Shown: positions 9,070 to 19,230, numbered from the stretch's first letter. The stretch is 64,000 nucleotides of DNA from CAWCWN01 sp963799245 (GCA_963799245.1 CAWCWN010000004.1:248001-312000); one strand, 5' to 3'. Translations and numbers: made by a program. The notes: generated from the letters alone by a model not told the origin.

Positions 9070-10235
9070 TCATTGATTCTTCTCATGATAAATACCTAAT
9101 AATTTAGTCGTATTTTTCTCCCAGGAGTAGTTCTCTCTGGCAATTTTTCTAGAGTATTCCCCCATATCATTTCGAAGTATTCTATTGCTTTGTATTTTTT
9201 TGATTGTAGATCTTATATCCATTTCCGTTATATCTATAAAGGTAATATATGGACTATCAAGTGTTTTGTCGAGATTATTATGCTTACTGGTAATAATTGG
9301 TAACCCTGTAGCCATGGCTTCTTGGATGGAAAGGGGGAAGCCTTCACCATAAGAAGGAAGAATAAATACATCGCTTGCTTTATACATCAGAGCTAATTCT
9401 TCTTGAGGTAGTGGTCCAATAATTCTTACTGAATTATCAGATTTTATATACTTCGGGATGTTTCCTCCCCCAACGAATACGATGAGATAGGAAGGGTCTT
9501 TTGCATTATAGAGAACATCAAATCCCTTCTTGGGAACGAATCTGCCAACAAATAACGCGACGAATTTATCAAGCGGTATATTATATCGCTCTCGGATAGT
9601 CTGTTTATCTTGTTCTGTTGGTTTATGAAATAACTTGAAATCCACGCCGTTAGGGAGATAATGTACTTCATTTTTAAATCGTGTTATCCATTTGTGAACG
9701 CTCGTATTTAATACTATTGCAGCATCACTTGCCCAAAGAGTAACTAGGCCCATTGTATAAAAAATAAGCTTCTCTATCGCGTTTATTATTTTATTAGAAT
9801 ATTGAACATGAGGCACATGTTGTGTGAGAATCACTCTTTTTTGTGCATCTTTGCTAAAAGTGTGCCAACAAAGGACGAAGGGTATAGTAAGTCATGAACA
9901 TGTACAATATCGGCATTCCTTATTGCACGGAGAACACTTTTATTAAAGAAAAGAATAGGAACTGGGATGTGTAACCGCTCTAATAGCGCTAATGCTGGAA
10001 CTTTAATATAAGTAACGCTATTAAGCACAAACATTTTAGAAGTTTGTGGAATATTGCTACTTATCAACGTTACATTATGTCCCCGGGATGCGAGATATTC
10101 TGCTTGAAACTTTGCAACGACTCCTAAACCAGATCCAATATATGGATGGGCATAAGTCACAATAATAATGACATTAAGGGGTTCTTCTAATTCTATTTTC
10201 GATGGCATCTTACTTTGTACAGATAAAGTCTCCAA
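9070..10235 (-). pseudogene. GT4 glycosyltransferase split by a frameshift
   Basis: The N-terminal half (10235-9831) begins at a TTG with GGGGGAAC upstream. It holds VIIIVTYAHPYIGSGLGVVA and NADIVHVHDLLYPSSFVGTL. The C-terminal half (9834-9070) continues directly with VILTQHVPHVQYSN, LPNGVDFKLF, VGRFVPKKGFDVL and the E-x7-E donor motif in GEGFPLSIQEA. The break is a six-A run near 9838-9843: seven A would give one continuous protein of about 387 residues. It is either a real loss, a slippery contingency tract or a sequencing error. It belongs to the same minus-strand operon as the deacetylase and the GT4 gene at 3695, which it preceded before the IS1634 insertion. The sugar specificity is unknown. 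Confidence 0.8.
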
Positions 10236-10493
10236 TTTAGTTCCCCCTTTATCAGGCTCATTTCTTCAATAACACTTAACACTTTTCTACGTGAAGCAGA
10301 TGTTGATTAGTGCTGTTTAAGTCGTAAGATTCTGTTAAACAATCACTTTTCAAAAATAGCTTCCTCTCCTTACAAAAGGAAAATGCCAGGAAATGCTTAA
10401 AATGACTATTACATTCAATTTCTCAAACCAGTAGTTTCCCCTTCATCTACCCTGTTGAGTAAATTGTCAGAATCAGACATAGCAACAGGTTTT
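10236..10493. other. Upstream region of the polysaccharide operon
   Basis: AT-rich sequence without a coding signal. It should contain the minus-strand promoter of the 10235-3695 operon, but I could not single out a convincing -35/-10 pair. Confidence 0.4.
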
Positions 10494-10529
10494 TTAGCGC
10501 AGAAATATTGAAAGTGATTTGTTGATCAC

Positions 10530-11391
10530 TAACCTTAGGCGATCAAGCCACAGGCAAAATGGAGAAACGCCAGATAATTGGCCGGCTTTTTGTCCCACCG
10601 GACGAGCAGGCGTCGAAAACGGTTCATCCAGGAATGCGCTCGTTCTCCACCCAACGGCGTGCTTTGAAGCCAGCTTCTCTTTTGATCGCCTGGGCCCCTT
10701 CTCCCCACGTGCGAATGGGGCCGTAAAGCCAAACTCGTGAAGGATGTCGCGCACCTCCTGGTAGTCGTAGCCTTTGTCTAGGCACATCCCCTGGGAGTGC
10801 TCCTCGCTCGGCTCCGGACGGTCGATGATGAGACTCTCGATGCTGAGGCGTACCAGCTTCATGTCATGACATGGCGTTGCGCTCCTTCAATCACGAGGCC
10901 GATGGGGACTCCATGCCCCTCCGTGAGCAGGCTGCGTTTCACCCCGCTTTTGCCGCGATCGGTGGGATTGGGCCCGGTTTTTTCCCTCGCCTAACGGGGC
11001 CTTGGTCATCGCTACCGTCCGTCGAGAGCCAGTCCCAATCGATCGCGCAGAGTTCCTCAAACTGCTTGACGCCTGCTTGCCACAGCTTGAGGAAGACGCC
11101 CGCATCCACCCACTCGTGAAACCGATCGTGCGCCGTCGAATGCGTACACAACCCCGTCTGATCGAGGGCTTGCCACTGGCATCCGGTTCGAGAGGCACAT
11201 AGAAGATCGCGTCGGCACAGTCTCGATCGGCCACGCGCCGGCGTCCACCTCCAGAGCGATGCGTGTTCACATGCAGGGGCAGTAGCGGCTACAATACTGC
11301 CCACAGCTCATTGGAAATCCGGAATCCCGTCGTCGTGCGATTATTCGGCGTTCGCTGCCGTTCTCGTTTCTTGGTTTGTTGTTCGTTCATA
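10530..11391 (-). pseudogene. IS5-family (IS427-like) transposase remnant
   Basis: The minus-strand ATG at 11391 is preceded by AGGAGGT. The reading gives RISNELWAVL followed by an in-frame TAG, then ALDQTGLCTHSTAHDRFHEW, CAIDWDWLSTDGSDDQGP with the catalytic Asp region, MCLDKGYDYQEVRDIL, and GERAHSWMNRFRRLLVRWDK with the C-terminal Glu. At least three frame changes separate these blocks. It is a decayed element, and no clean inverted repeats were found. Confidence 0.75.
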
Positions 11392-11399
11392 CCTCCTAA

Positions 11400-11682
11400 T
11401 TATCGCAGGTTATTCGGATAGGCTTTTAGGACATCGGTGACATTTGCGCTGTAAAAACTTCTTACTAAAAATGTATATGTCCAATTGGCTAAGCGATTTT
11501 GCGTCTTAAAGGCATTATTAATAACTTTTCCGCGCGTCCAATATCATGTGCCAGCAAAGCAAGTTTGAGTGCAGCCGTCTCAGATGAAACAGCAACGGCT
11601 TCCTGTACATGGCATAGCTCGGCAAAGCGCCGCTCAAACCAAGAAAAATACCTGAATCCCTTTTGGCTGAATGATAGCTTAT
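11400..11682 (-). other. Possible remnant coding sequence downstream of module M1
   Basis: One minus-strand frame, free of stops, reads FERRFAELCHVQEAVAV, then SSETAALKLALLAHDIGRAE, then LLIMPLRRKIA before its stop near 11500. It lies downstream of promoter module M1 once the small insert at 11683-11859 is ignored. The sequence AATCCCTTTTGCTTGAATGA-like (11655-11675) is also present downstream of module M2 near 25987-26003, so the leader is shared. I do not recognise the protein, and no ATG is evident. Confidence 0.3.
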
Positions 11683-11859
11683 CCCTCTTCTGTCAAGTAG
11701 GGAGAAGACATGGTCAAGCGTGCCATACTCATCCACGAAAGTGACCATTGAAGCGGCTTGACCAGCTATGATCAGAGCTCTCGCTTCTCCCGTAAAGTGA
11801 CATATTCAACGTCACTCCTTGTCTTTTCGCCTCTTGCACCCTGATTTGACAGAAGAGGG
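11683..11859. repeat. 177-bp MITE-like element
   Basis: Perfect 14-bp inverted ends CCCTCTTCTGTCAA (11683-11696) and TTGACAGAAGAGGG (11846-11859) enclose non-coding sequence. TTAT flanks both sides, which suggests a 4-bp target duplication. It interrupts a leader that is continuous in the M2 copy (AATGATAGCTTA joined to CTCCTTACCAAG near 26010). The parent element is not in the window. Confidence 0.65.
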
Positions 11860-11982
11860 TTATATTTCCTTGCGTTCAGATGAGCAAAGATGCCGGAGTC
11901 GAGGAGTATGGGTCAGGGCATCTTGCTAGCCACGAGAGTGGCGTTACTGAACGACTATGGGTATTACTCCTTACCAAGCAAA

Positions 11983-12113
11983 AGTATACCTAAGGCAAGA
12001 AAGAAAAATCGCTATTTGACGGCTTACTTTATGGAACGTGATAAGCGACTTTAAAGACTGTGATAGCCGGTAATCTTGCTAGAATTAGACCGCACAATCA
12101 GTCCATGATAGCC
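11983..12113 (-). promoter_or_regulatory. Promoter module M1 (22-bp stepped repeats)
   Basis: Read on the minus strand, 8-bp units lie at 12113-12106 (GGCTATCA), 12091-12084 (GGTCTAAT), 12068-12061 (GGCTATCA), 12046-12039 (GCTTATCA) and 12024-12017 (AGCCGTCA). The steps are 22, 23, 22 and 22 bp. A TATACT -10 box starts at 11988, exactly 36 bp from the last unit. The conserved GCGATTTTT stands where a -35 would be. Downstream lie the MITE and the unrecognised reading at 11400-11682. Confidence 0.7.
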
Positions 12114-12262
12114 GCATAATTGCGAGTAGGATTTTATTATGCGGCTTAAAATGAGGATCGGATAGGGTTCTAAATTCAATACCTTTCAAATAAGGGCCAC
12201 GACTGAGCAATGTGCCGTACCTGATAGAATAGACGATGAAAGAAACGAAAGGTATGGTAGAA

Positions 12263-12377
12263 ATGGCGAGCAAGCGGAGATCCTACAGCTCTGAGTTCAA
12301 ATTCAAGGTGGTCATGGAAAGCTTTCAGCGCGATACCACAATTGAGGAGGTGTGTCGTAAGTTCGGTGGTCAGTCGG
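12263..12377 (+). pseudogene. IS3-family OrfA, N-terminal fragment
   Basis: MASKRRSYSSEFKFKVVMES followed by FQRDTTIEEVCRKFG is the helix-turn-helix start of an IS3 OrfA. It is cut off after about 38 residues by an IS110 fragment in the opposite direction. Confidence 0.75.
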
Positions 12378-12580
12378 TGGCGTCACGAATTTCAGGGGAA
12401 TGTCCTCAGCGTTTCCACCTCCGTCTGCGCGATAACCTGTGCGCTGGGATAGCGTTTGAGGACCGCCAGGGCCGTAGGCCGCGTGGGATCCACAAAGACC
12501 TGGGTGAATTCGGGGAACAAGACCACCAGCAGGGCATGGATCTCATTTTTGTAGCGCACTACGTCATCACTAAGCTAGAC
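12378..12580 (-). pseudogene. IS110-family transposase, middle fragment
   Basis: Minus-strand reading: YKNEIHALLVVLFPEFTQVF, then DPTRPTALAVLKRYPSAQVI, then ETLRTFP. This is the region between the catalytic and C-terminal domains of IS110 enzymes. No start or C-terminal domain is present. Confidence 0.65.
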
Positions 12581-12590
12581 TTTATCCATA

Positions 12591-12893
12591 TCACGCAACA
12601 AAAGCGAGGGTCTGAGTGAGACGCTCGAAGAGGGCCTGTGGAATTTCCACCATGTCGGGTTTGGCAGGCGACATAGAAGAAAGTGACACGGGCCAGAGGT
12701 GCTCACGAACGAAGGCGAGTGTATCGGAAAATGTTGGAAGATCCTTGCTGTACCACGCGGCCTGACGCGTCGGCAGCGCCTGTCCTTCAAGCAGCTGGGA
12801 GGAAAAGATGGTCACCAGAGAAAAGAGTCCCAACAACGCTGGCGTCGTCCGGAGGATGGCTAACTCCGACCACTGCCTTTGGGTCTCCACTCC
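12591..12893 (-). pseudogene. IS701-like transposase, C-terminal fragment
   Basis: ETQRQWSELAILRTTPALLG is followed by a tail matching the 3' end of the fragment at 31252-32015 (RQAAWYSKDLPTFSDTLAFV against AQAAWYHKHMATFHDVLAEV). It is truncated on its 5' side by the IS630 element at 12896. Confidence 0.65.
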
Positions 12894-12895
12894 TA

Positions 12896-14267
12896 GTGGG
12901 TCAACTGCCAATTGACTTGTAAAAAGAGAAGGAAAGGGGGTAAACTAAGAGAAAAAGAAGCGGAAAGGAGCCAGCAATGGGAAGACCAAGAAAAGAAGAA
13001 CTCCGAGAGCTGAAGGAAGAAGAGCAGAAAGAATTGAAGCGGGTCGTGAAAGCGACGAGCGAGCGAGTAGACGCCGTCAAACGGGCCACAGCCCTGCTGG
13101 CGGTGGCAGCGGGAGCCACCTTGACGGCAGCTGGGCAGCAGGCGGGGTTGAGCCGGGAGGCAGTGGCTCAGATGGTGAGGCGCTTCAATCAGTGCGGGCT
13201 TGCCGTCTTGGAGACTGCAGCCGGCCGTGGCCGCAAGCCGACGTATACGAGCCAGCAGCGGGCACGGGTGCTGGCGGAAGTACAACGAGAGCCCGATCGC
13301 CAAGAGGACCAGACGGCGACGTGGTCACTGATGCTGCTGCGCGATGCCCTGCGCAAGACGGAGCTGCCCGAGATCGCCGCCGAAACGATCCGTCAGGTGC
13401 TGCATGAGGCGGGCTATAGCTATCAGCGCACGCGCACGTGGGTGCGCACCGGCTATGCGCTGCGGGTGCGCAAGAGCGGCACGGTGACGACCTATGACGC
13501 CGAGACGCCGGAAAAAAAAGACTGATCGAGCTGGCGTGCGAGCAGGCAGAAGCGGCGGGGATTGTGCAGTTGAACGAGGATGAGGCTGGGCCGTATCAGG
13601 CCATCCCGCAGCCCGGCGCCTCGTGGCAGCCGGAAGGTCATCCCGCGGTGCAGCCGCACGAGTACGAACGTGGAGGGACGGCCAAACTGCTGACCCTCTT
13701 TCGCCCAGCCACTGGCAAGATCCGTGCGAAGGGCGTCCTCTCGGCCACGAATGCGGTGCTGCATCCCTGGCTCAAAGGGGAACTCAGCGCGATGTTGGCG
13801 GTGATCGAGAAAGAGCATCCCTCAGAAGCCCTCCCGCCGGAAGCCGAGCGTCCGCGGTATGCCCAGTGGGAAACGTGGCTGGGCCACCCGCCGCGTACTC
13901 CCAAGCCGCCCCTACGCATCATCCTGGTGTTAGATAATCTGGCGGGACATCTGTCGTATGATCTGGTCGGCTGGTTCTTTGAGCATGGGGTGATGCCGCT
14001 CTACACACCGGTGGGCGGCTCGTGGCTCAACATGGCTGAGTCGGTGCAACGCATCATTGTGCGCCGCGCCCTCTGCGGTCAGCATCCCAAGAATGCCCAA
14101 CAGGTCATCGACTGGTTGGAGCAAACGGTGGAAGGATGGAACGACGACCCCACGCCCTTTGTCTGGAATGGCAAGCGACGCCGACGGCGCGAACGGGCGC
14201 GCCTGCGCCGCCTGGCCGGCTCAGGAGCAGCCATGCGGGTTTGCAAGTCATTTGCCAGTTGACCCAC
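12896..14267. mobile_element. IS630-family element
   Basis: Imperfect inverted ends of about 28 bp start GTGGGTCAACTGCCAATTGA on the left and GTGGGTCAACTGGCAAATGA on the right. TA dinucleotides flank both ends (12894-12895 and 14268-14269), the usual IS630/mariner duplication. It contains one two-frame transposase gene. Confidence 0.85.
12977..14262 (+). CDS. IS630-family transposase, two frames joined by -1 slip
   Basis: Frame 1 (12977-13525) encodes the DNA-binding part: MGRPRKEELRELKEEEQKEL, a helix-turn-helix TAAGQQAGLSREAVAQMVRR, and TWSLMLLRDALR. Frame 2 (continuing to 14262) holds the DDE domain with VQLNEDEAG, IILVLDNLAGHLSYD and PVGGSWLNMAESVQRIIVRR. The frames meet at GAAAAAAAAG (13511-13520), an eight-A slip site. 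A -1 shift gives KKRLIELACEQ and a continuous enzyme of about 428 residues. IS630 elements often use such programmed slippage, so I treat this as functional rather than broken. The last residues run into the right inverted repeat. Confidence 0.8.
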
Positions 14268-14270
14268 TAG

Positions 14271-15897
14271 TACTAGTTTGCGGTGCGAAATGCAGCCTGT
14301 CGAGCCGCTTGAGACCACATTGACCAGGGAGGGAAAGGTGACCGAGTGCAAAACGAGAGAGGAGTATGGTAGCATAGGGGTAGAAGAAGAAACAAGTGCA
14401 AGGAGGTGTTCCCGCATGCTGATCGATCGCTACTCCAAAGAAGATATCTTTGCACGTGTGCCGCAGATGACCCAACGGATCGACCCTGTGCTCCAGCAAC
14501 TGGATCCGTTACTTGACGATGACGAGGTGTACCAACAGGTGCGCAGCGACTTTGGCAAACGGTATCGGCAGACCCTGATGCATGGACGACATTCCACCCC
14601 AGTGGAAGTGCTGCTGTGCATGCTCCTGCTCAAGCACCTGTTTGGGTGGAGCTATCAGGAGACCGAAGATCGGGTGGACGAGAGCTTGGTGTTGCGCTGG
14701 TTTTGTCGCCTGTTCTGGGAAGCAACACCCGACGATACCACCCTGATCCGCTGGGCGAACACCCTGCGACCGGAAACGCTGCACCAGCTCAACGACCGCG
14801 TGGTCCAATTGGCCAGACAGGCCAAGGTGACGCAGGGGCGCAAGCTGCGGCTGGACGCGACGTGTGTGCAGACGACCATTCATCACCCCACCGACAGTGG
14901 ACTGCTCGTGGACAGCGTGCGCGTCCTCTCGCGTCTGGTCAAGCGGGCGAAAGCACTGGTCAAGGATCAGGTGAAGAACGTTGAGCAAACGTGTCGTTCG
15001 CGGCTGCGTTGCGCCCGACAAGCCGCTCAAAGGCTGCATCGACAGTTGCGGCGCAAAGGAGAAGACAAAGAGGCGGAGCAGAAACACCTGTATCAGAAGC
15101 TCATCGAGACGGCTGAACACATGGTGCGGCAGGCCGCCGATGTGGTGGCGGCGCTCGGCCAGCAGACGGAGCGGCAGGCCAAGCATCTGCACAGCGAGGC
15201 TGAAGCGATGTTACCCCTGGTGAAGCGGGTGATTACGCAAACGCGCAGCCGGGTGCTCGCAGGCCAGAAAGTCCCCTCGGACCAGAAGGTGCTCAGCCTC
15301 TTTGAACCACACACGCGCGCCATTCCTCGTCACAAAGGGGGTGCCCTGGTCGAGTTTGGGCGGCACGTCATCCTCGATGAAATTGAGGGGGGGATCGTCA
15401 CGCGCTCTGAGATCCTGGAGCATCCCAACGAACATGGACAGGCCACCCATGCGGTGGCACACCACATCGCCCTCTTTGAGCATCCGCCCGGCACCGTGGC
15501 CGGAGATCGTGGCGTCCACTCGCCCGAGACGGAGGCGAAGCTCACGGCCGCAGGCGTCAAGCGGGTGGCCATTCCCGCCGCGGGCAAGCTCTCCGAGGAA
15601 CGCAAAGCCCTGGAACACACGCGCCCCTGGCGGCGCGGGTATCGCTGGCGCGCGGGCATCGAGGGGAGAATCGCCAGCCTGCGACGCGATTATGGCTGGC
15701 GTACATGTCGCTATCACGGGCAGAACGGGATGGAGCGGTGGCTCGGCTTGGGAGTCATTGCCAGCAATCTCCGCCATATCGCCCAGGCGACCGCCAAGTA
15801 AAGCGCAACAAGAGAGAAGCTCAGTACTCAGTCAAGAATTGTTGAGATTCCATCGGCTTCTCAGGCCCTCTTACCCATTTCGCACCGCAAACTAGTA
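14271..15897. mobile_element. IS with perfect 22-bp ends in CTAG targets
   Basis: Perfect inverted repeats lie at 14271-14292 and 15876-15897, beginning TACTAGTTTGCGGTGCGA. The outer context is CCACTAG on the left and CTAACAG on the right, so the element sits at a CTAG/TACTAG site directly beside the right end of the IS630 element. One intact transposase is inside. Confidence 0.85.
14416..15801 (+). CDS. DUF772/DDE transposase, intact
   Basis: A 461-residue protein. I start it at the ATG at 14416 (MLIDRYSKEDIFARV) because AAGGAGG stands 10 bp upstream; the longer open frame from 14278 overlaps the inverted repeat. The N-terminal DUF772-type block is HGRHSTPVEVLLCMLLLKHL. The catalytic part has LRLDATCVQTTIHHPTDSGL (first Asp), HPPGTVAGDRGVHSPE (second Asp) and RAGIEGRIASLRRDYG (Glu). 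A long basic helical insert occupies residues about 170-290. The layout is that of IS5/IS1182-like or ISNCY enzymes; the exact family is not settled. A deletion derivative lies at 45440-46150. Confidence 0.8.
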   Translation: MLIDRYSKEDIFARVPQMTQRIDPVLQQLDPLLDDDEVYQQVRSDFGKRYRQTLMHGRHSTPVEVLLCMLLLKHLFGWSYQETEDRVDESLVLRWFCRLFWEATPDDTTLIRWANTLRPETLHQLNDRVVQLARQAKVTQGRKLRLDATCVQTTIHHPTDSGLLVDSVRVLSRLVKRAKALVKDQVKNVEQTCRSRLRCARQAAQRLHRQLRRKGEDKEAEQKHLYQKLIETAEHMVRQAADVVAALGQQTERQAKHLHSEAEAMLPLVKRVITQTRSRVLAGQKVPSDQKVLSLFEPHTRAIPRHKGGALVEFGRHVILDEIEGGIVTRSEILEHPNEHGQATHAVAHHIALFEHPPGTVAGDRGVHSPETEAKLTAAGVKRVAIPAAGKLSEERKALEHTRPWRRGYRWRAGIEGRIASLRRDYGWRTCRYHGQNGMERWLGLGVIASNLRHIAQATAK

Positions 15898-16105
15898 CTA
15901 ACAGGCACGCCTGATAGCCGTGGTTGAGCAGGGCTTGAAACAGATTCTCTCCATAGCGCGAGGTCGCTTCCATTCCCACTACGATCTGCTTGGGGGCGAC
16001 TCCCAATCCCTCGAGTCGCTCAACAAGCCGACCGAATCCTTGAACGGTATTGGCAAACGGGCTCGGTTTGATCACCTGGCGTTTGTCCATCGTCAAGCAA
16101 GACAT
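15898..16105 (-). pseudogene. IS110-family transposase, N-terminal fragment
   Basis: The reading MDKRQVIKPSPFANTVQGFG, GVAPKQIVVGMEATSRYGEN, ALLNHGYQACLLV is the start of an IS110 RuvC-like domain, including the catalytic Glu in GMEAT. It is cut at 15898 by the neighbouring IS. Confidence 0.7.
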
Positions 16106-16229
16106 CAGCGTTGCTCTCTCTCATCGCAGCCGTCCTCATGCTCACACCTGAGAACCGACAGAGACAGTCTCAACGGGAAGACCGTTATCTACCAATTAGT
16201 ATATGAGTTACGAAATATAGAACCATTCT

Positions 16230-17333
16230 TTATGGAGATATTGCGGTAAAGTGTGAAGAAAAATCTGATGCAGCATGTTGCAAAGAAGTATATGACGATT
16301 TTTGTGAGTAGTCAGCATTGAGTGCTCCGAAGTTATCTTCATCGAATGTTGTAACTGTACCGTCATTAACAAAGTCATACATACAGAGAATAGGGACGTA
16401 TTGGTAATCCTCATGCATAATTTTGGTGTAGACCCGTGATATATATGTTGCCTGAGTTGCCTGGGTTACTCCGGCTCCGCTAAGGTCTGAGGTTGTTGGC
16501 CAGCCATCTTCAGTAACCATAATTTGTTTTGTTCTTTCTCCTTCTTGCTCCAAAACGGTTTTCAGACGAGCTAGGATATTAAACGTGGGTATCGATGATG
16601 TTTGGCTCAGAATATCTGGACTTTGTGGCTGTGAGTAGGCATGCATGCCAAAGTAATCAAAATATCCTTTTGCACCGTTTGCATACATCTGTTGTAAAAA
16701 GGTAATAGGATCCTGGGTAGTTCCAGTTTTTGGAGCAAGTCCCCCACTAATCACTTTTGCATTAGGGTCACCTGCTTTTATTGCCCGATATCCGGCAATA
16801 AGCAGCGCGGAATACGATGCAGCTGTCATTGATGAATTTGGTTCATTCCCCATTTCATAGAGAGGAATTTGCCCTTTAAAATGAGTAGCAACTGCCTTAG
16901 TAAATGTCGCATATTCTGATGGCTGCATGGAAGTTGACCATTGGCGACCATTAAGAAGATAACTGGGTAACCCGAATTGCGCAAGAATTGCGATAATACT
17001 AATTCCTTTTGCTGTTGCCCGTTGAACAATATTATCATAGGTAGAGAAATCCCAAACACCCTGAGAAGGATTAACAACATAGTCGTCAAAGTCAAATCGT
17101 GTCCATTTAATACCCGCTTGCTGCATGAGTGTCAATTGTGTATCAATATCGGAGTTTGTGAGATGACGATCCAGATGTGATGCTACACACATGGGATTCA
17201 CTCTGGGTTGTTTTGTTGAAGATGCATTAACATTAAAGGTAATAAAAACCAGCAGTAAAAGAAATGCAGCAATATTTAGTAATTGGAAGCGCTTTCTTAT
17301 AGATGGCGCCATTCTTTTTCCCTGGTCTTCCAT
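16230..17333 (-). CDS. Secreted glycoside hydrolase (GH39/PslG-like)
   Basis: About 367 residues from the ATG at 17333, chosen because AGGAGGG lies 10 bp upstream; the upstream in-frame start at 17360 has no such site. The N-terminus is a basic segment then the hydrophobic FLLLLVFITFNV, a signal peptide or membrane anchor. The body is a TIM-barrel clan-A hydrolase: LYEMGNEPN provides the acid/base Glu (about residue 164) and IMVTEDGWPT the nucleophile Glu (about 275). The relatives I recognise include PslG-type enzymes that cut exopolysaccharides. It stands alone on the minus strand between IS remnants, but the glycan-synthesis genes on either side make trimming or release of a surface polysaccharide a reasonable role. 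The substrate is not known. Confidence 0.75.
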   Translation of the reverse strand: MEDQGKRMAPSIRKRFQLLNIAAFLLLLVFITFNVNASSTKQPRVNPMCVASHLDRHLTNSDIDTQLTLMQQAGIKWTRFDFDDYVVNPSQGVWDFSTYDNIVQRATAKGISIIAILAQFGLPSYLLNGRQWSTSMQPSEYATFTKAVATHFKGQIPLYEMGNEPNSSMTAASYSALLIAGYRAIKAGDPNAKVISGGLAPKTGTTQDPITFLQQMYANGAKGYFDYFGMHAYSQPQSPDILSQTSSIPTFNILARLKTVLEQEGERTKQIMVTEDGWPTTSDLSGAGVTQATQATYISRVYTKIMHEDYQYVPILCMYDFVNDGTVTTFDEDNFGALNADYSQKSSYTSLQHAASDFSSHFTAISP

Positions 17334-17379
17334 TTTTTCAAGCCCTCCTGACTTTTTCACCAGTCAGTGGGGCTCTATC

Positions 17380-17575
17380 GCTTTTTGTTTGGGATCGCAT
17401 TTATCAGAGAACACACTGGCAGCATGCTCCTGAAACTCGTTTCGCCACGATGCAACATCGAGCTGGACACGCCAAATCTTTTACAGACCTCTTCCTGCGT
17501 TGTATCACGCTGCATGCTTTCCAGTACCACCTTGAGTTTGAACTCTGGCGTATAGCTCTTCCGTTTTTTATCCAT
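17380..17575 (-). pseudogene. IS3-family OrfA fragment, frameshifted
   Basis: MDKKRKSYTPEFKLKVVLES followed by MQRDTTQEEVCKRFGVSSSM is an OrfA helix-turn-helix. After LHR the frame shifts; the other frame continues QEHAASVFSDK, the expected sequence. The remainder is missing. It lies just upstream of the glycoside hydrolase gene. Confidence 0.7.
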
Positions 17576-17605
17576 TTAGTCCAATACCTCCCACATTCCG
17601 CACTT

Positions 17606-19215
17606 TTACCCAGACGGATTATCGATTTTTTCATAGAGCGGTCCCATAAGGGATAAGATCAGCCGATGGACAGACTCAAGACGTAAGACAATATGGAGTG
17701 AGGTGGTGGAGGTCTGCACATGGAGCAGCTCAATGCCTTCAAAACATTGAAAGACCCAACGCATCGTCGGGCGTGCTGTGGGTTTGTGTACCTGGTCGGG
17801 AATAGTCTGCTGGGTCTTGGCCAAGCGTGCTTGCAGCCGGCATTCGGCCAGGTGATAGACCAGCAGGCACAGCACCATGATGAAGCTGAGCACCATGATG
17901 CGCTCCGGTTTTTTCACAAAGACGGAAGAGGCCAGAAAGAGCGGATCTTTGAGAAAGCGAAAGCCGCGCTCCACCCCGCCTTGGTCTTTGTAGGTCGTCA
18001 CAAGTTGCTGGTCGGAGAGCACAGCTGGGTCGAGGACGTTCGTGCCGACGATCCAACACGCCTTGCGCAAGGCTTCCTGCTCGACCCGTTCCTGGTTGAT
18101 GCTCACCGTGGCCACAATCTGCCACTGATAGCTTGTCGGACTGGCGTCTTTGCGTGGACGCCCCTGGCCAGCATACTGCGGATGAGCCACTAAATCATTG
18201 TGGCTCTCCAGCCAGGTGGGTTTGCCTTTCATCTCACGCTCCATGGCAGCTCGTGCATCGGTTTCACAGACAAAGCGCCGATTGGAGAGATGCCAGCACT
18301 TCTGCTCCCAACTGGCCTGCGCTTTGCTCGTCTGCCGCTGCAGCGTCTGGCGAACTCGTTGCAGAGAAGTTTGCGTGCGCACCACCACCCACCGTTCCTT
18401 GCCCTGCGGCAGGACCATGGCTCGACTGAACCAGTCGACGGTTCCATCTTCGGACTGCTGCCAGGTCTGGCTGCCTTCCTGCACGAGCGTTTTCGCTGCG
18501 GTCAAGCTCTCTGAAACCCGGCTGACCCACTTCACCCCTGCTGCGTTCAACTGCTTCATGTTCGACTCGCTGTAGACCCCGTTATCGGCCACATACACGC
18601 TCGCCTCCTCGCCCGCTTCCCGCAATTGGGTCTGGATGGCTGTGACCGCTGACAGCAAGCTGCTGTTACCATCCAGAGGCTGTAAGAACAAGGGAACATC
18701 GCCTTCATAGGTGGTCGCCAGTACCAACATCTACTGCTTGAGATCTTCGCGATGGTCACGCGAATAGCCATAGGTGATAGTGATCACGGCTGGCTCTGCT
18801 GCTGTCTCCCCTGCCCCCCTCCGCTCTGACGTACTCCCCACTCACCGAGAACGAGGTCATATCCATATGCACCTGCTCGGCCTTGATCCCAAAGTGGTGG
18901 CGAGTACGACTCGCAATCCCCGCAAAGAGCTGGGTGAGGTCGTGCTCGTATAACCAATCCAGCGTCCGCCCCAAACAGTCGTCGTTGAGCTGATCTGCCG
19001 TGATTCCTGCTCCCAGCAAATGCTCGATCGGCTTGTTGGCGAAGAACTGCGGCACCAAATGCAACTGCCGATTGCTGAACCCTAACCCATTGAGCACCAT
19101 CGCGACGGTCGCCGTTCCCACGCTCACTTGTTGGCGATGCCCAGGATCCTGGGCATCGAGCCAGGCGGCTAGGCTGATCTCCTGGCACACCCCTGCCACG
19201 ATCCTCAGATGATCC
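17606..19215 (-). pseudogene. IS1634-family transposase (DUF4277 type)
   Basis: The N-terminal DUF4277-like part spans about 19215-18800: VSVGTATVAMVLNGLGFSNR, FANKPIEHLLGAGITADQLN, QVHMDMTSFSVSGEY with a catalytic Asp. A shift in a G-run near 18815 and an in-frame TAG at about 18730 separate it from the catalytic remainder (18730-17606), which has VADNGVYSESNMKQL and QGGVERGFRFLKDPLFLASS with the Glu. Restored, it would be a roughly 530-residue enzyme. Its start is not clear and may be lost. Confidence 0.75.
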
Positions 19216-19230
19216 AGGCGTTCATTCGAT

